DNA of 64,000 nucleotides, taken from contig LOER01000004.1 in assembly GCA_001515945.1 (NCBI GenBank), positions 84,256 to 148,255 on the forward strand. Reading direction: 5' to 3'. This document shows positions 29,290-38,698 of this stretch, in pieces. The notes under the pieces were generated by a model. That model saw only the letters and a program-made list of their open reading frames with translations. It had not been told where the DNA came from and ran no database searches. The translations under genes and the position numbers were made by a program. Source of the stretch: Desulfitibacter sp. BRH_c19. Lineage in GTDB: Bacteria > Bacillota > DSM-16504 > Desulfitibacterales > Desulfitibacteraceae. Each line of letters starts with the position of its first letter. Positions within the stretch are counted from its first letter, which is position 1.

Positions 29290-31125
29290 ATGTGTGGAAT
29301 AGTTGGTTATATTGGTAAAGCGAAAGCAGTTCCTATTCTAGTGGAAGGTCTAAAAAAGCTAGAGTACAGGGGATATGACTCTGCTGGTTTGGCAGTTCTG
29401 GAGAATAGCGTGTTGGAGGTTGTAAAAACAAAGGGTAAAATGAAGGTTTTAGAAGAAAAGATAAATGGTAGTCTTAATGGATGCAATATTGGAATTGGCC
29501 ATACACGTTGGGCTACCCACGGAAAACCTTCTGATACAAACTCCCATCCTCATAAGGACTGTAGTGGTAAACTAGCAGTAGTTCATAATGGTATCATAGA
29601 AAATTATCAATCACTAAAGGAATGGCTTCAGGAAAAAGGTCATAGGTTTGTTTCTGAGACTGATACTGAAGTTTTGCCTCACATCATTGAAGAGTTCTAT
29701 AGTGAAACTAAGGATTTATTAAGTGCAATTAAGATGGCAGCTGCAAAAATTGAAGGCTCTTATGCAATGGTTGTACTATGTAAGGATTACCCGGGAGAGA
29801 TTTTTGCAGCACGTAAAGATAGCCCTTTGATTGTAGGCTTAGGAGAAGGAGAGAACTTTTTTGCTTCTGATATTCCTGCAATATTAAACCATACAAGAAG
29901 GATATATATCTTAGATGATGGAGAAATTGCTAGGATTTCTCATACTGAAGTAGAGGTTTTTAGCGCTAATGGTAGTAAGGCAGATAAAGTTGAAACATAT
30001 ATAGATTGGGATGCCGAAGCAGCTGAAAAGGGTGGATATAGCCACTTCATGTTAAAGGAAATCCATGAGCAGCCAGAGGCAGTACGTAAGACATTATCAG
30101 GAAGAATAGATGCATGTGCAGGTAAAGTAAACCTAAGTGAGATCTCACTTTCACAGGAATATCTAAAAGGCATTAAGAATATTGCAATTGTGGCCTGTGG
30201 AACTGCATCCTATGCTGGTTTAGTAGGAAAAAATGTTATTGAAAAATTAACAAGGATACCTGTAATGTGGGATATTGCTAGTGAATTCCGCTACAGGGAC
30301 CCCTTAGTAGATGAAAAGACATTAATGATAGTAATTAGCCAATCAGGTGAAACTGCAGATACACTAGCAGCCTTAAGAGAAGGAAAACAAAAAGGTGCTA
30401 GAGTTCTAGCAATTACAAATGTTAATGGAAGCTCCATTTCTAGAGAAGCCGATCAGGTTTTATATACATTGGCAGGACCTGAAATTGCAGTAGCATCTAC
30501 AAAAGCCTATGTAACTCAATTAATAGCTATGTATTTATTAGCTTATGATATAGCTGATAAGGTAGGTACATTGGCCGACGTTGAAATAGCTCAAGGAGTT
30601 TATACTCTTACCAAGCTTTCTGAACAAATCCAGGAAGTACTCAAGTGTGAAGATGCTATTAAGGAGTGGGCAAAAGAAATTTCTAATTGGGATGATGTAT
30701 ACTTCCTAGGCAGAGGCATTGACTACAATGTAGCCCAAGAAGGTCAGTTAAAGCTTAAAGAAATTTCATATATTCATGCTGAAGCACTAGCTGCAGGTGA
30801 AATGAAACACGGCACCATAGCTTTAATTGAAGACGGAACTCCAGTAGTGGCTCTAGCAACCCAGAATGCTCTATTTGACAAAATGCTAAGCAACATCCAG
30901 GAAGTTCAGGCACGAGGTGCAAAGGTCACAGCTTTAACCTTTGAAGGAAATACTGAAATTGAAAAATCAGCAGAAAGGGTAATCTACATCCCAAAAACAC
31001 TTCCCATCATAGCACCAGTACTAACAGTAGTACCACTTCAGCTACTGGCATATTACACAGCAATAGCCAGAGGCAGCGACGTCGATATGCCAAGAAATTT
31101 AGCAAAATCAGTGACAGTAGAATAA
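29290..31125 (+). CDS. glmS: glutamine-fructose-6-phosphate aminotransferase GlmS
   Basis: 611-aa enzyme. CGIVGYIG at the N-terminus gives the catalytic Cys after Met removal; the glutaminase domain spans about 1-240. Two SIS isomerase domains follow (CGTASYAG, SQSGETADTLAAL, STKAYVTQL), and it ends with RNLAKSVTVE as usual. It makes glucosamine-6-P, the ligand of the ribozyme in its own leader. Confidence 0.97.
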   Translation: MCGIVGYIGKAKAVPILVEGLKKLEYRGYDSAGLAVLENSVLEVVKTKGKMKVLEEKINGSLNGCNIGIGHTRWATHGKPSDTNSHPHKDCSGKLAVVHNGIIENYQSLKEWLQEKGHRFVSETDTEVLPHIIEEFYSETKDLLSAIKMAAAKIEGSYAMVVLCKDYPGEIFAARKDSPLIVGLGEGENFFASDIPAILNHTRRIYILDDGEIARISHTEVEVFSANGSKADKVETYIDWDAEAAEKGGYSHFMLKEIHEQPEAVRKTLSGRIDACAGKVNLSEISLSQEYLKGIKNIAIVACGTASYAGLVGKNVIEKLTRIPVMWDIASEFRYRDPLVDEKTLMIVISQSGETADTLAALREGKQKGARVLAITNVNGSSISREADQVLYTLAGPEIAVASTKAYVTQLIAMYLLAYDIADKVGTLADVEIAQGVYTLTKLSEQIQEVLKCEDAIKEWAKEISNWDDVYFLGRGIDYNVAQEGQLKLKEISYIHAEALAAGEMKHGTIALIEDGTPVVALATQNALFDKMLSNIQEVQARGAKVTALTFEGNTEIEKSAERVIYIPKTLPIIAPVLTVVPLQLLAYYTAIARGSDVDMPRNLAKSVTVE

Positions 31126-31298
31126 ATAAAGTCTTTCCAGGGCTGGATGATGTTCAGTAATAATAAAGTTGTTGACGGCTGCAATAAGGTTTGTCAGTAG
31201 TTGCAATAAAATTAAGATAATGTCAGTAAGTGAAAGTGCTTTGTAGCTATTCCATGAAGTATTTCTACAAGACTAGAATTAATTTAGATTATTATTTA

Positions 31299-31345
31299 AT
31301 GGTTATTAGAAAAGAGCAGTATACCTTTTCTAATAACCATTTTTA
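31299..31345 (+). terminator. terminator after glmS
   Basis: ATGGTTATTAGAAAAG (31299-31314) and CTTTTCTAATAACCAT (31325-31340) make a perfect 16-bp stem followed by TTTT. It lies 174 nt after glmS. The rest of the gene-free stretch (31126-31298 and 31346-31588) shows nothing I can support. Confidence 0.9.
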
Positions 31346-31588
31346 TTAAGACTCGTCCATTTAGATCATAAGGAAATTTCTACCGAAATCCATTTATTGT
31401 GCTATTTACTAATGTTTAACGCTGCTTTATACAAGATGGAGCAATCAAAAAATGGAAAACTGTAGAGAGATATCCTCCATCACATAATTATAAAGAAATG
31501 TGACCATTAAACCTAACTAGAATTAGAGTAATTATACCATGGACTGGGAATAATATTATTATTCTAATTTAAGGCAGGTAATATATAA

Positions 31589-32038
31589 ATGAAAAGTGAT
31601 AGAGCCACAGCAGGAGCTATAGCAGGTATATTAGGTGCTATTACACAAGATATTTATGGTTTAACTGTAAAAGGGATTGGATTAACAGATAGGGCTTTTA
31701 TAGATTTTGCAAAAGTAATTGCTTTCAGGACTGCAACAAGTGGAACACTATCATTTATTACAGGGTTGGTTGTTCATCTAACTTTGGGGATGATGTTTGG
31801 GTTGTTATTTTCATATATAATTTCAATGACTTCCAGCAACTTCTATTATTATAAGGCAATTGGATATAGTGCTGGATTATGGTTTTGGACTTTAGCAGTA
31901 GGATCTATGGTTAATCTACCATTATTTGCTGGAATACCAGTTATTTCTCAGATTACTACATTTGTTGGGGCGCTTATATTTGGCTTAGCCATGGCTTATT
32001 CTTTAAAGTTATTGGAAAACAAAACAGAAATTGTTTAA
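31589..32038 (+). CDS. small four-helix membrane protein, divergent member of the local family
   Basis: 149 aa, four hydrophobic helices, starting MKSDRATAGAIAGILGAITQD. It shares with the clear members an R-x2-AG-x2-AG-type start, a D-F-A after helix 1, a long glycine-rich second helix, YYKAIGYSAGLWFW at the position of their KG-x2-FG segment, and FVGALIFGLAMAYSLKLLE at the end. It is the only one on the plus strand. Role unknown. The Shine-Dalgarno is weak (GGCAGG). Confidence 0.65.
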   Translation: MKSDRATAGAIAGILGAITQDIYGLTVKGIGLTDRAFIDFAKVIAFRTATSGTLSFITGLVVHLTLGMMFGLLFSYIISMTSSNFYYYKAIGYSAGLWFWTLAVGSMVNLPLFAGIPVISQITTFVGALIFGLAMAYSLKLLENKTEIV

Positions 32039-32223
32039 CCAGGGTGATTAAATAAAATTTATTTGTTGATTTACAGTTTAAGTAGTAGGTGATTATTAAT
32101 TAATCATCTTAATATGGGAACACTTTAAAACTATAAATGTTTGTGATACCTTATTGTATATGTCTCTGCGTTTAGATGAAATAGCATTATTGGATTATAA
32201 TGTAAAAGTTCTTGTTCCTAAAT

Positions 32224-32390
32224 TCAGGAAACTGTCTTATAACTACTATCTAACCAGCCAAGAGCACCAGACCACATCAATTGTAATAATGTATAAAATT
32301 CTTCCCCAAGAGTTTTTGGCAATGTTCCGTATAACATTACTGCTGACCAGTCGAGAAAACGCATTGTGGTTAGATGTAGCAACCCAAGTC
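32224..32390 (-). pseudogene. broken copy of the four-helix membrane protein family
   Basis: On the minus strand the translation MRFLDWSAVMLYGTLPKTLG, followed by a segment ending LMWSGALG, matches the mid part of the family (compare IRFIDWAAVILYG and ILWSGTLG in the protein at 34563-35012). A stop precedes it after only a few residues and it runs into a stop at 32224. The N-terminal helix and C-terminal half are missing. A plus-strand open frame across this stretch is only its antisense. Confidence 0.65.
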
Positions 32391-32478
32391 ATCTATTTTC
32401 TTTATTCCCATTTAGGAGGAGGCTATGATAATCTTGCAAGGCAACCACATGAGTTGAATGTGGACCCAGGTGCTTTTT

Positions 32479-32940
32479 CTAGGGGCTTACTGTTTTTATT
32501 TTATTATCAAGCCAATGGACAATCTTAGCCATTGTCAGTCCCCAGATTGACGCACCCACAAAGCTGGACACAGTTGTTTTTAGAGGTACAAAGTTCAGTT
32601 CCGGTACTTTAAATAAATGAAACACAGCTAAAATTATAAACCATAATGATACACCAAAGAACCAACCTTTTAGAAGCATATTATTACTCGTGAGAAGTCT
32701 TTGTATTAATATAACGAATACTATTCCTAACAGAGCATGGAAAAATAATGTGCCCAATGTGGCAAAAATCTGATATGACAAAAATACTGGTAGTTCCCCA
32801 TACATCATTATGCCAGCAAAATCCAGCCAGCGAAGTGTAGAAATACCAAAGTAAAAAGCCAATAAATCATAAACTTTTGTTACAACACCGGCAACAAAAC
32901 CTGCGATCATCCCTCTCGTAACTCTGTCTTTTATAGTCAT
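32479..32940 (-). CDS. small four-helix membrane protein of the local paralogue family
   Basis: 153 aa, four helices, starting MTIKDRVTRGMIAGFVAGVV. Family features: LRWLDFAGIMMYGELP after helix 1, LLTSNNMLLKGWFFGVSLWF before helix 3, and SSFVGASIWGLTMAKIVHWLD at the C-terminus. GGGAGA lies before the ATG. No named domain recognised, no signal peptide or catalytic motif; the short charged ends suggest an integral membrane protein with both termini in the cytosol. Confidence 0.75.
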   Translation of the reverse strand: MTIKDRVTRGMIAGFVAGVVTKVYDLLAFYFGISTLRWLDFAGIMMYGELPVFLSYQIFATLGTLFFHALLGIVFVILIQRLLTSNNMLLKGWFFGVSLWFIILAVFHLFKVPELNFVPLKTTVSSFVGASIWGLTMAKIVHWLDNKIKTVSP

Positions 32941-33372
32941 TAAGAAATCTCCCTTACTTCTTAGTTATTTTGTCGGATTTTGTTTTCTGCTTCTGAAAAT
33001 AGATTTCACGGTTTACTATTTTACCAGGGCATTTTCGTTACCACCATATTAGCGTTTGATAATCTGCTGGTATTTTCCTTAACATTTGTAAACAACAGTC
33101 TATATCATAAAGTTGGAATCATGTTTAAAATGTTTTACTACTGCATTACTGACATTAATAAGCAGATATTACTACTTCTTTGGACAGGTTATGGCTTATA
33201 TTTAGGATTTCTTATTATTAGTAAATTATTCAGTATGATGGAGCCTCCCATAGAGAGTGGGCAATTAACATTACCATCTATCCTTCTTCTTACCTAATAA
33301 CTACTTGAGAAATTGCAGTTTAAAGATATTTTTCGTATCAAAAACAACTTGAAATAAGAAGCAGTTTCAGAA

Positions 33373-33525
33373 TATTACATCTCAAGCGAAAGCTGAATTG
33401 GGTGTTGACATCATTACGGCCATTGCCGATAAAGGATACTATTCAGCCTCTAGTTTTACTAATGTAAAGAAGATAATATAATGCCATTAGTATCAAAAGC
33501 TGATCTTGCGATATTTCAGCAACTG
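33373..33525 (+). pseudogene. transposase fragment, IS1182-like
   Basis: The frame reads QAKAELGVDIITAIADKGYY then SASSFTNVKK and hits a stop; a +1 shift continues MPLVSKADLA. The ADKGYYS segment and following VSKA resemble the catalytic-core region of IS1182/IS4-type transposases. Nothing else of the element, no ends and no target duplication, was seen. The rest of 32941-33606 has no gene I can support. Confidence 0.55.
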
Positions 33526-33606
33526 AAGAGTACGGTAAATCACAGACTGCTACCTTCCGACTTCCCCCATGGATTATTCGATTACCTAGTCTGTATGATT
33601 TGGAGG

Positions 33607-34191
33607 TTATTTCTTTTTGTTTTGGGAACGGACAGAAATAATCTTTTTAGGTTTTTTAGGAGCTATAGTACTATTAAAAATTTTGGGTCTCAGAATATCG
33701 ATTCGTTCTAGGGTTTCAGCCTTTTTCTGTGGTTTCGAGGATATGATGTGGCTAAAATACTTTCCCAGAGCCCAGCCAGAAACAAGCCCTATGGAAAGAT
33801 GCGACATAAGCAAAAGAAAGTCTGGCAAGGGCGTTAATAGTGAAGCCCTGGTAATATCCAGTGCCATTCCGATTCCGAATGTAATCACATATACTAATGA
33901 ACCTAACGCTATTCCTTTAAAGACAGCATAGTCTGAACCAGTATAGCGCAGGAGGTAAAAGAGTATCACTCCAAAAGTCCCTGCTATTGTCCAGTCGGTT
34001 ATAGCACCCGTTACGAGACTGAGGGGAGCATCTAAGTTTTCTTTGGAATAATAAAAGCCAGCAGCAATATGGACAAATGTATATCTAACCCATCCCATAA
34101 AGTAAAATGACCAAGTAAGTGCCTCTTTGACAAGATTCCCCATCCATCCTGCTAGAACTCCAGCAACAATAGAATCTCTTACCTTAAACAT
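33607..34191 (-). CDS. membrane protein, longer distant relative of the four-helix family
   Basis: 194 aa. MFKVRDSIVAGVLAGWMGNLVK opens like the family, with YAVFKGIALGSLVYV matching the KG-x2-FG segment and four helices in the same places. It differs in having FYYSKENLDAP in place of the YG segment and a 40-residue Lys/Arg-rich cytosolic tail (SSKPQKKAETLERIDILRPK onward). It may also belong to a broader YqhR-like group of Firmicute membrane proteins. Function unknown. Confidence 0.65.
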   Translation of the reverse strand: MFKVRDSIVAGVLAGWMGNLVKEALTWSFYFMGWVRYTFVHIAAGFYYSKENLDAPLSLVTGAITDWTIAGTFGVILFYLLRYTGSDYAVFKGIALGSLVYVITFGIGMALDITRASLLTPLPDFLLLMSHLSIGLVSGWALGKYFSHIISSKPQKKAETLERIDILRPKIFNSTIAPKKPKKIISVRSQNKKK

Positions 34192-34390
34192 TAATGTTCA
34201 CCTACTATTTTAATAAGATAAATATCTTTAATTACATAACCTCTTGAATAAAAATATTTAAGCTTAGTATTACCTAGTAGTTATTAATAATTCTATTGTT
34301 AATGAAAATAAAGCTGCATATTCTCTATAATATCTATTTTTTTGTAACGAATCGGGTTTTACAAACACTTATTAGTAGGAGGGTGATTGA

Positions 34391-34560
34391 GTGCAGGATA
34401 TGGAAAAGCTTTATAATGATTATTTTCAAACGGTTTGCAAGTACCTGTTCTGCATGACTCATGATGCTGATTTGTCTGAAGAATTGACTCAGGAAACCTT
34501 CTTTACAAGAAGTGTCCTCAATGTAAATAAGCTTTTTATTTATATTAAAAATATGCTACT
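34391..34560 (+). pseudogene. truncated sigma-70-family (ECF-like) factor
   Basis: GTG start with AGGAGGGTGATT upstream. The first 40 codons, MEKLYNDYFQTVCKYLFCMT then HDADLSEELTQETFF, match region 2.1-2.2 of ECF-type sigma factors. After TRSVLNVNKLF the likeness stops, and the frame runs into the 3' end of the next, convergent gene. Regions 2.3-4 are absent, so this is a remnant of a lost gene. Confidence 0.65.
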
Positions 34561-34562
34561 AA

Positions 34563-35012
34563 TTATATTCTTACCCTTGGTATTTCATCAAGCCATCGAA
34601 GTGTTTGAGCCGTTGTTAAACCCCAGATGGCACCACCCATATGATTAGATACTACAGTAATAAACGAAGGTTCTTTTAGTATAGGCATTTGAAGAATGGT
34701 AGGTATGGCATAAGTAATAAATCCAACTAGTAATCCAAATACTGCTCCTTTAATTAAATATCTACTAGATGTTATATGGGGTATTAAAAATGCGAAAATG
34801 ACCCCTAATGTTCCAGACCATAAAATTTGCATTACTAACGCGAAAAAACCCTCTGCATGACTAGTGGCGAATTGACCATATAAAATTACAGCTGCCCAAT
34901 CAATAAACCGAATTATTTGCCAGTTAAAAATGCCTACAGCTATTAGAGTCCATAAATTCATTGCTATTCCACCAATAATTCCTGCTATTAATCCTCTTAA
35001 AAATCTATCCAT
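34563..35012 (-). CDS. small four-helix membrane protein of the local paralogue family
   Basis: 149 aa: MDRFLRGLIAGIIGGIAMNL, IRFIDWAAVILYGQFAT, ITSSRYLIKGAVFGLLVGF and HMGGAIWGLTTAQTLRWLD. This is one of the clearest family members. No family name recognised. Its 3' end abuts the sigma-factor remnant, which suggests the region was rebuilt by insertion or deletion. Confidence 0.75.
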   Translation of the reverse strand: MDRFLRGLIAGIIGGIAMNLWTLIAVGIFNWQIIRFIDWAAVILYGQFATSHAEGFFALVMQILWSGTLGVIFAFLIPHITSSRYLIKGAVFGLLVGFITYAIPTILQMPILKEPSFITVVSNHMGGAIWGLTTAQTLRWLDEIPRVRI

Positions 35013-35060
35013 ATAAAATATTTGCCTCCCACAATAAGTTTTTATAACACGATGGTATAA

Positions 35061-35777
35061 TTATCTATTTAAATTTCTATTATTGAATTTGAGCTGGTGA
35101 TACCTTAAACTAACATGGTTCCAGATATGGTTGGCTTCTACTACTGAAATTTTTTCCTCTTTAACAGGTTTTGTAGTTTTATATGAAGGCATAATATCTT
35201 TCCAGCCCTTATTTTTACCTAACAGGACAAGTTTATGGTAATCATTCAAATGGCTTGTTAAAAATTTCCTGAAAGTTCCTCTCAAGTTGTCGTTGGTTAT
35301 TGAAGATATTATTGAGCGGCTCAAAGAAAATAGTTCTGCTAATAAATCATGAAATAGTTTTCTAAAAATAAGCTCATCAGTCATTTCATTTAACTGTGTG
35401 GATACTTTTATTGTCCTGGGAGGTCTGTTAGGTGCTCTTATATTAAATTTCTCAGCTCTATCTTCCAATGTTCTTACTTGATGATTAAAATTGTGTAAAT
35501 GAGCTTTAAGTAGCACGCTCAATTCTTTGTCATGCACAAAATTGTTCATCATATGATACGTTTCTATGCTGCTATATCTAGCTCTCAATAGGTTCCAAAT
35601 ATTAAAAGCCTCTTCAGTATCTATCTGTGTTGTCCCTGCTGGATTATTTTTTAATATGGAGATACTCAAAGGTTTTTCACTCCTAGGGTTTTTTAATAGT
35701 TTTTCTAACTCCAAAATTCCATATACATCAATAGATGAATTAAAGCTGTTTTTCTTAAATTCTACTGTGAAATCCAC
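35061..35777 (-). CDS. DUF3231-like helical protein
   Basis: 238 aa, mostly helical, with no membrane segment. EEAFNIWNLLRARYSSIETYHMM and LEDRAEKFNIRAPNRPP are like the DUF3231 (ferritin-like, spore-coat-associated) family, and EANHIWNHVSLRYHQL at the end looks like the start of a second, cut-off repeat. A spore-related role would be an inference. It lies 48 nt upstream of a four-helix membrane gene on the same strand. Confidence 0.55.
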   Translation of the reverse strand: MDFTVEFKKNSFNSSIDVYGILELEKLLKNPRSEKPLSISILKNNPAGTTQIDTEEAFNIWNLLRARYSSIETYHMMNNFVHDKELSVLLKAHLHNFNHQVRTLEDRAEKFNIRAPNRPPRTIKVSTQLNEMTDELIFRKLFHDLLAELFSLSRSIISSITNDNLRGTFRKFLTSHLNDYHKLVLLGKNKGWKDIMPSYKTTKPVKEEKISVVEANHIWNHVSLRYHQLKFNNRNLNR

Positions 35778-35862
35778 TATCTATTACGCCACATTATAAA
35801 AATATACCAACATATATTATAAATCACCAAAATGCAATCATAGGTATATTGGAGGTGAAAAC

Positions 35863-36093
35863 ATGTTTGCTAATATGTTTGAATATAAATATAATTTACT
35901 TTCTATTTTTTTAAGCTTAATGCACAGTTTGTGCAACAGAGCCAGTAGAGAATTATTAAAGGGGTGCATATGCACTCCTTTTTATAATGCACCAGAAACT
36001 AGACTTATTTGGAATACTTTGGAGATAATTATTCTTATTTTTATCTTTTCTGACATAGAGTTAATTAAAAGAATACTTTTTCTTAAGAATTAA
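35863..36093 (+). CDS. possible small membrane protein (76 aa)
   Basis: ATG after GGAGGTGAAAAC, an excellent site, then 76 codons. The C-terminal third is a hydrophobic helix (LEIIILIFIFSDIELI). No family recognised, and the residue mix is unusual, so it may be a chance open frame with a good site. Confidence 0.35.
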   Translation: MFANMFEYKYNLLSIFLSLMHSLCNRASRELLKGCICTPFYNAPETRLIWNTLEIIILIFIFSDIELIKRILFLKN

Positions 36094-36172
36094 TAAATCA
36101 TGACACAATATGACAAACTTCTTTTTATCGTGATGTTATGATTATCCAGGTAAAGGGAGTTATGGAGGTGTT

Positions 36173-36538
36173 ATGAACTTGCAAAAACCTAGAATCGTCA
36201 TTATTGATGACAACAAAGAGCTTTTAATGTTACTATGCGATTTTTTAGATATGGAAAGTAAATATACAGTTATAGGTTTAGAAGGAATATCAAACATCTA
36301 TGAACTATCTGTCTTAAAGCCTTCTCTTATTCTATTAGACCTGTATATGCCTACATTATCAGGACACGAAATTATGGAACTGAAGTGTGGAATACCGGAA
36401 ATAGCAGATGTACCTGTTATACTTATCACAGGCTCAAAGGAAAGGGCAAAACAGGAAACACTAAACATGGCAAAAATAGTATTAGAAAAGCCCATTTCTC
36501 TTGATGAACTAGACTATTCGATTTCTCTTTTAATATAA
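36173..36538 (+). CDS. single-domain response regulator (CheY/Spo0F-like)
   Basis: 121-aa receiver domain only: IVIIDDNKELL acidic pair, phosphoacceptor Asp56 in LILLDLYMP, LITGSKE switch Thr and KPISLDEL with the conserved Lys. No output domain, so it should act through protein contacts or as a phosphorelay step. The kinase gene follows 21 nt later. GGAGGTGTT precedes the ATG. Confidence 0.88.
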   Translation: MNLQKPRIVIIDDNKELLMLLCDFLDMESKYTVIGLEGISNIYELSVLKPSLILLDLYMPTLSGHEIMELKCGIPEIADVPVILITGSKERAKQETLNMAKIVLEKPISLDELDYSISLLI

Positions 36539-36559
36539 AATAATAGGGGGTAGCAGTTC

Positions 36560-38074
36560 GTGAGTATTAAAATGTTTTTTAAGAAAATGAGCTTATCAAC
36601 ACGTGTAGGAGTAATTGTATTTATAGCTTTATTTATATTTATTTGCCTATTTGGATACTTGATGATTTTAAGAGAATCAGAGAGCATCCTTAGCCAAACC
36701 TTGGATTTATTAGAAGATGTCTCTTTAGAAGCTGAAAAAGAGCTCTCTAAAAATATTGGATTTATTATTGAGGTAGAAAATAATCAGCAACTAACCCAAG
36801 AGCAAAAAATCATGACAATAAACCAAAAACTTGAGCCAGAATTTACGCATTATGCTGAAAATGAACAAGAGTTGTGTATTGGTTATTATTCAAAGGAACT
36901 TGGAGTTATTGCCATAAATATGCAACGGGATGACCTTCCACTAGGATATAAGCTGGACTCAAATCATCCTTCCACTAAGCTATATACACAAGGAAAAATT
37001 CAAAGGGAGATTGGCACAGTAGTCCGTGGACAGGTAGTGCGTTATGCAAAGCCAGTTTATTGGGAAGGTGAACCCATAGGACATATTTGGACTAATATTC
37101 CTTACAACAATTATCTTCACAAAGTGTATAGTACTGTTCCACTCTTCCTAGCTTTAACTGCTTTAGCAATGCTCTTATCTATAATGGTGGCTCTATTCAT
37201 ATCGCTTAAAATTAAAAAATACATGATGATATTTTCCAAGAATATTGAAGCTTTTGGGAATAATCCATCTGATAATCTTGGGTTAACTAATACTATGAAT
37301 AGTTTACCAATAGAATTTCATCCTTTAGTCAGAAAATATCATTCTCAGGTAGTACAGATTAGGGAATTAATTAAAGAACTATCTATTTCATCAAGAATGG
37401 CTGCATTTGGAGACATGATTATGACAGTTAGCCATGATATTCGAAATCCATTGGCAATTATAGCAATGTCAGCACAAATGGGAAAAAAGAAACAAGATAT
37501 TGTTAAAAATGTTGAATACTTTGAGACAATAATAAAATCATCTAATCTCATTGAGCAAATTCTAAAGAAATACTTAATCCTAGCTAAAAATCCAAATACT
37601 AAACATGAAAGGTTATTTATAGACGATATAATTAATGACGTTTTAGAGATATATGATAACCTCGAACTAACAAAGGGTATTAAATTGAATTATTATTTTG
37701 AAGAAGACTTGCCCAGTATTATGGGTGATGAAGTTAGTTTAAAACAAGTAGTAATCAATATAATATCCAACGCAATTCAAGCAACGCCACCTGGGGGTCG
37801 TATATCCATAAATGTTTCCACTAAAGAAAATAGTGTTTTAATAGACATGGCAAATACAGGAGTAGCTATTCCCCCTGAAATCCAGAAAGAAATCTTCACT
37901 AAATTCTTTACTAAAAAAGATGGAGGCACAGGGCTTGGGCTTGCATTTGTTCAAAAGGTTGTATTAGAGCATAGAGGGAAGATATGGGTCGAATCATACC
38001 CTGAACGAACTACATTCTTTATCCAGTTGCCAATTGCCAATGATAATAATAGTACCCTCCTTGTTAATCCATAA
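36560..38074 (+). CDS. membrane sensor histidine kinase
   Basis: 504 aa. Helix 1 about 12-33, an extracytoplasmic sensor of about 155 residues, helix 2 about 190-215, HisKA with SHDIRNP (His292), then HATPase with NIISNAIQATPPGG (N box), DMANTGVAIPP (G1) and DGGTGLGLAFVQKVV (G2). It should phosphorylate the single-domain regulator encoded just before it. GTG start. The sensor part has a Cache-like look but no certain ligand. Confidence 0.9.
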   Translation: MSIKMFFKKMSLSTRVGVIVFIALFIFICLFGYLMILRESESILSQTLDLLEDVSLEAEKELSKNIGFIIEVENNQQLTQEQKIMTINQKLEPEFTHYAENEQELCIGYYSKELGVIAINMQRDDLPLGYKLDSNHPSTKLYTQGKIQREIGTVVRGQVVRYAKPVYWEGEPIGHIWTNIPYNNYLHKVYSTVPLFLALTALAMLLSIMVALFISLKIKKYMMIFSKNIEAFGNNPSDNLGLTNTMNSLPIEFHPLVRKYHSQVVQIRELIKELSISSRMAAFGDMIMTVSHDIRNPLAIIAMSAQMGKKKQDIVKNVEYFETIIKSSNLIEQILKKYLILAKNPNTKHERLFIDDIINDVLEIYDNLELTKGIKLNYYFEEDLPSIMGDEVSLKQVVINIISNAIQATPPGGRISINVSTKENSVLIDMANTGVAIPPEIQKEIFTKFFTKKDGGTGLGLAFVQKVVLEHRGKIWVESYPERTTFFIQLPIANDNNSTLLVNP

Positions 38075-38248
38075 TAGTTTCCCAAAGCGCTATATATTTT
38101 ATTACAAAGTAAATTCTTAACATGGCGATATCTTAAGTTTTTTCTCCATTGTTAACAAAGGTGCTGAAGGGGAGTATAAATCGTCTTAGAACAAACACAA
38201 GAATTAAGGAGGAATTATTATTAAAAAACATTACTTATTGATAATGTG

Positions 38249-38698
38249 TTAAACTTTAAAGCTTGCTTTATCAAACCAATTCAAAGTGAAAGTCAATAGT
38301 AAGCCATAAACAGATGAAGAAATGAAATGGGATATTGTGGTATTAAGAGTATGTTGTTCAAGGCTTGGAAGTCTTATAGCAATGGAAATGGCGTATAAAG
38401 CAAACCAAGCTATCAATCCAAATAGCAACCCTTTTATTAAATAATTTCCACTCGTCAATTTAAGCAATATAACAGATAATATGAAGCCTAAGAATCCTGC
38501 AAAAAATAGTTGACCCATTTGAGCAAAAATTATTTCTGCTAAGGTATTGGGTAGGTGTCCATAAATGGCGATAGCAGCCCAATCTAATAAACGCTCCTCA
38601 TGAAATCCAATAATAAACCCTATCCAATCTACTATATTCATTGCAATTCCTGCAATTATACCGCTAATGAAACCTGCTGTAACTCTATCTTTCACCAT
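38249..38698 (-). CDS. small four-helix membrane protein of the local paralogue family
   Basis: 149 aa from the ATG at 38698 (GGAGGAATT directly before it; the frame is open for 25 further codons upstream). MVKDRVTAGFISGIIAGIAM, RLLDWAAIAIYGHLP, LTSGNYLIKGLLFGLIAWF and SSSVYGLLLTFTLNWFD follow the family pattern. It is separated from the other members by the DUF3231 and two-component genes. Confidence 0.75.
   Translation of the reverse strand: MVKDRVTAGFISGIIAGIAMNIVDWIGFIIGFHEERLLDWAAIAIYGHLPNTLAEIIFAQMGQLFFAGFLGFILSVILLKLTSGNYLIKGLLFGLIAWFALYAISIAIRLPSLEQHTLNTTISHFISSSVYGLLLTFTLNWFDKASFKV

Noticed and set aside
32154..32528. Plus-strand frame of 124 codons
   Set aside because: It is antisense to the broken membrane-protein copy and to the 3' end of the gene at 32479-32940; no ribosome-binding site.
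32980..33297. Plus-strand frame of 105 codons starting MFSASENRFHGLLF
   Set aside because: No ribosome-binding site, no recognised domain and an unlikely residue mix. It lies in a decayed region, so it may be debris.
36560..38074. Possible NtrB-like partner of the AcoR-like regulator at 1713
   Set aside because: The kinase is adjacent to its own receiver gene, and the AcoR-like protein has no receiver domain.
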